From: Candidatus Gastranaerophilales bacterium
Lineage (GTDB): Bacteria > Cyanobacteriota > Vampirovibrionia > Gastranaerophilales > Gastranaerophilaceae
DNA: 5,815 nucleotides
Direction of reading: 5' to 3'
Assembly: GCA_944325615.1 (NCBI GenBank)
Contig: CALVAU010000034.1
Coordinates: 1 to 5,815, forward strand
Every line of letters begins with the position of its first letter. Position 1 is the first letter of the stretch. Both the position numbers and the translations under genes were made by a program. Below are positions 5,667-5,815 of the stretch, in pieces. The notes beneath the pieces were generated by a model. The model was not told the DNA's origin. It ran no database searches and was given only the letters and a program-made list of their open reading frames with translations.

Positions 5667-5815
5667 TTAAATTTTGTTTGTAAACTGCAAAAGGTCTGCG
5701 ATTTTTAAAATAAAATTAAATTGATTATACATTTTTTCTATAAGCTTTTTATCATTTGTTCGTTTATAAAGTTTGGCTATATTAAAAGAATCTTTACCTA
5801 TATCTATTGCGATGA
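5667..5815 (-). CDS. C-terminal fragment of an unrecognised protein (5' end outside window)
   Basis: A minus-strand frame is open from the window edge (first full codon 5813-5811) to TAA at 5669-5667, giving 48 residues that begin IAIDIGKDSFN and end LLQFTNKI. The stretch looks like two amphipathic, Lys-rich helices with regularly spaced Leu/Ile/Phe and no catalytic motif, as in the end of a helical domain. It ends 38 bp before rimI on the same strand. The AT-rich composition makes chance open frames common, but the residue mix and the position directly upstream of rimI favour a real gene end. I cannot name the family. Confidence 0.55.
   Translation of the reverse strand, partial: IAIDIGKDSFNIAKLYKRTNDKKLIEKMYNQFNFILKIADLLQFTNKI

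Noticed and set aside
5678..5685. TTGTAAAC, half of the BirA biotin operator, 50 bp upstream of rimI-bioY
   Set aside because: The partner half-site GTTTACAA is not found at the expected 14-15 bp spacing, and the motif lies within the upstream coding frame. A single 8-bp match in AT-rich DNA is expected by chance.

Overview
The window is low-GC, densely coding bacterial chromosome read with the standard bacterial code (TGA works as a stop in the rimI-like gene). It holds seven coding regions, two of them cut by the window edges. There are no RNA genes, mobile elements or CRISPR arrays that I can see. The adjacent rsmA-ispE pair, an IspE with AGLAGGSTNAA in its ATP loop, and a BioY with the FALGGG...GFGYILAYIPAA signature all recall Cyanobacteria. 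The strong AT bias, and a GshA of the plant/alpha-proteobacterial type, fit a non-photosynthetic relative such as Vampirovibrionia/Gastranaerophilales ('Melainabacteria'). That placement is inference from memory of these families, at roughly even to moderate confidence.

Layout. (1) 1-1331, plus strand: the 3' part of an unrecognised protein with an HTH-like segment, two Gly/Ala-rich hydrophobic segments, a long acidic linker and a C-terminal region that resembles a divergent LysM fold. (2) 1353-1382: a strong hairpin terminator shared with the convergent ispE. (3) 3007-1381, minus strand: the rsmA-ispE operon, with overlapping genes. Its promoter puts the -10 box directly before the rsmA ATG, so the mRNA may be leaderless. 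(4) 3008-3105: a 98-bp divergent promoter region. (5) 3106-4431, plus strand: glutamate-cysteine ligase (GshA, GCS2 family), with a GTG start and a strong Shine-Dalgarno. (6) 5628-4433, minus strand: a rimI-like acetyltransferase and bioY, coupled by an ATGA overlap. bioY converges on gshA with one base between the stop codons. (7) 5815-5667, minus strand: the C-terminal 48 residues of an unrecognised protein.

Most of the window is housekeeping: 16S rRNA dimethylation, the MEP isoprenoid pathway, low-molecular-weight thiol synthesis, N-terminal protein acetylation and biotin uptake. The parts most worth a second look are the multi-domain protein at the left edge, two promoters that predict leaderless transcripts, and a CxxC motif inside the conserved core of GshA. 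I found nothing that amounts to a clear new multi-gene system.
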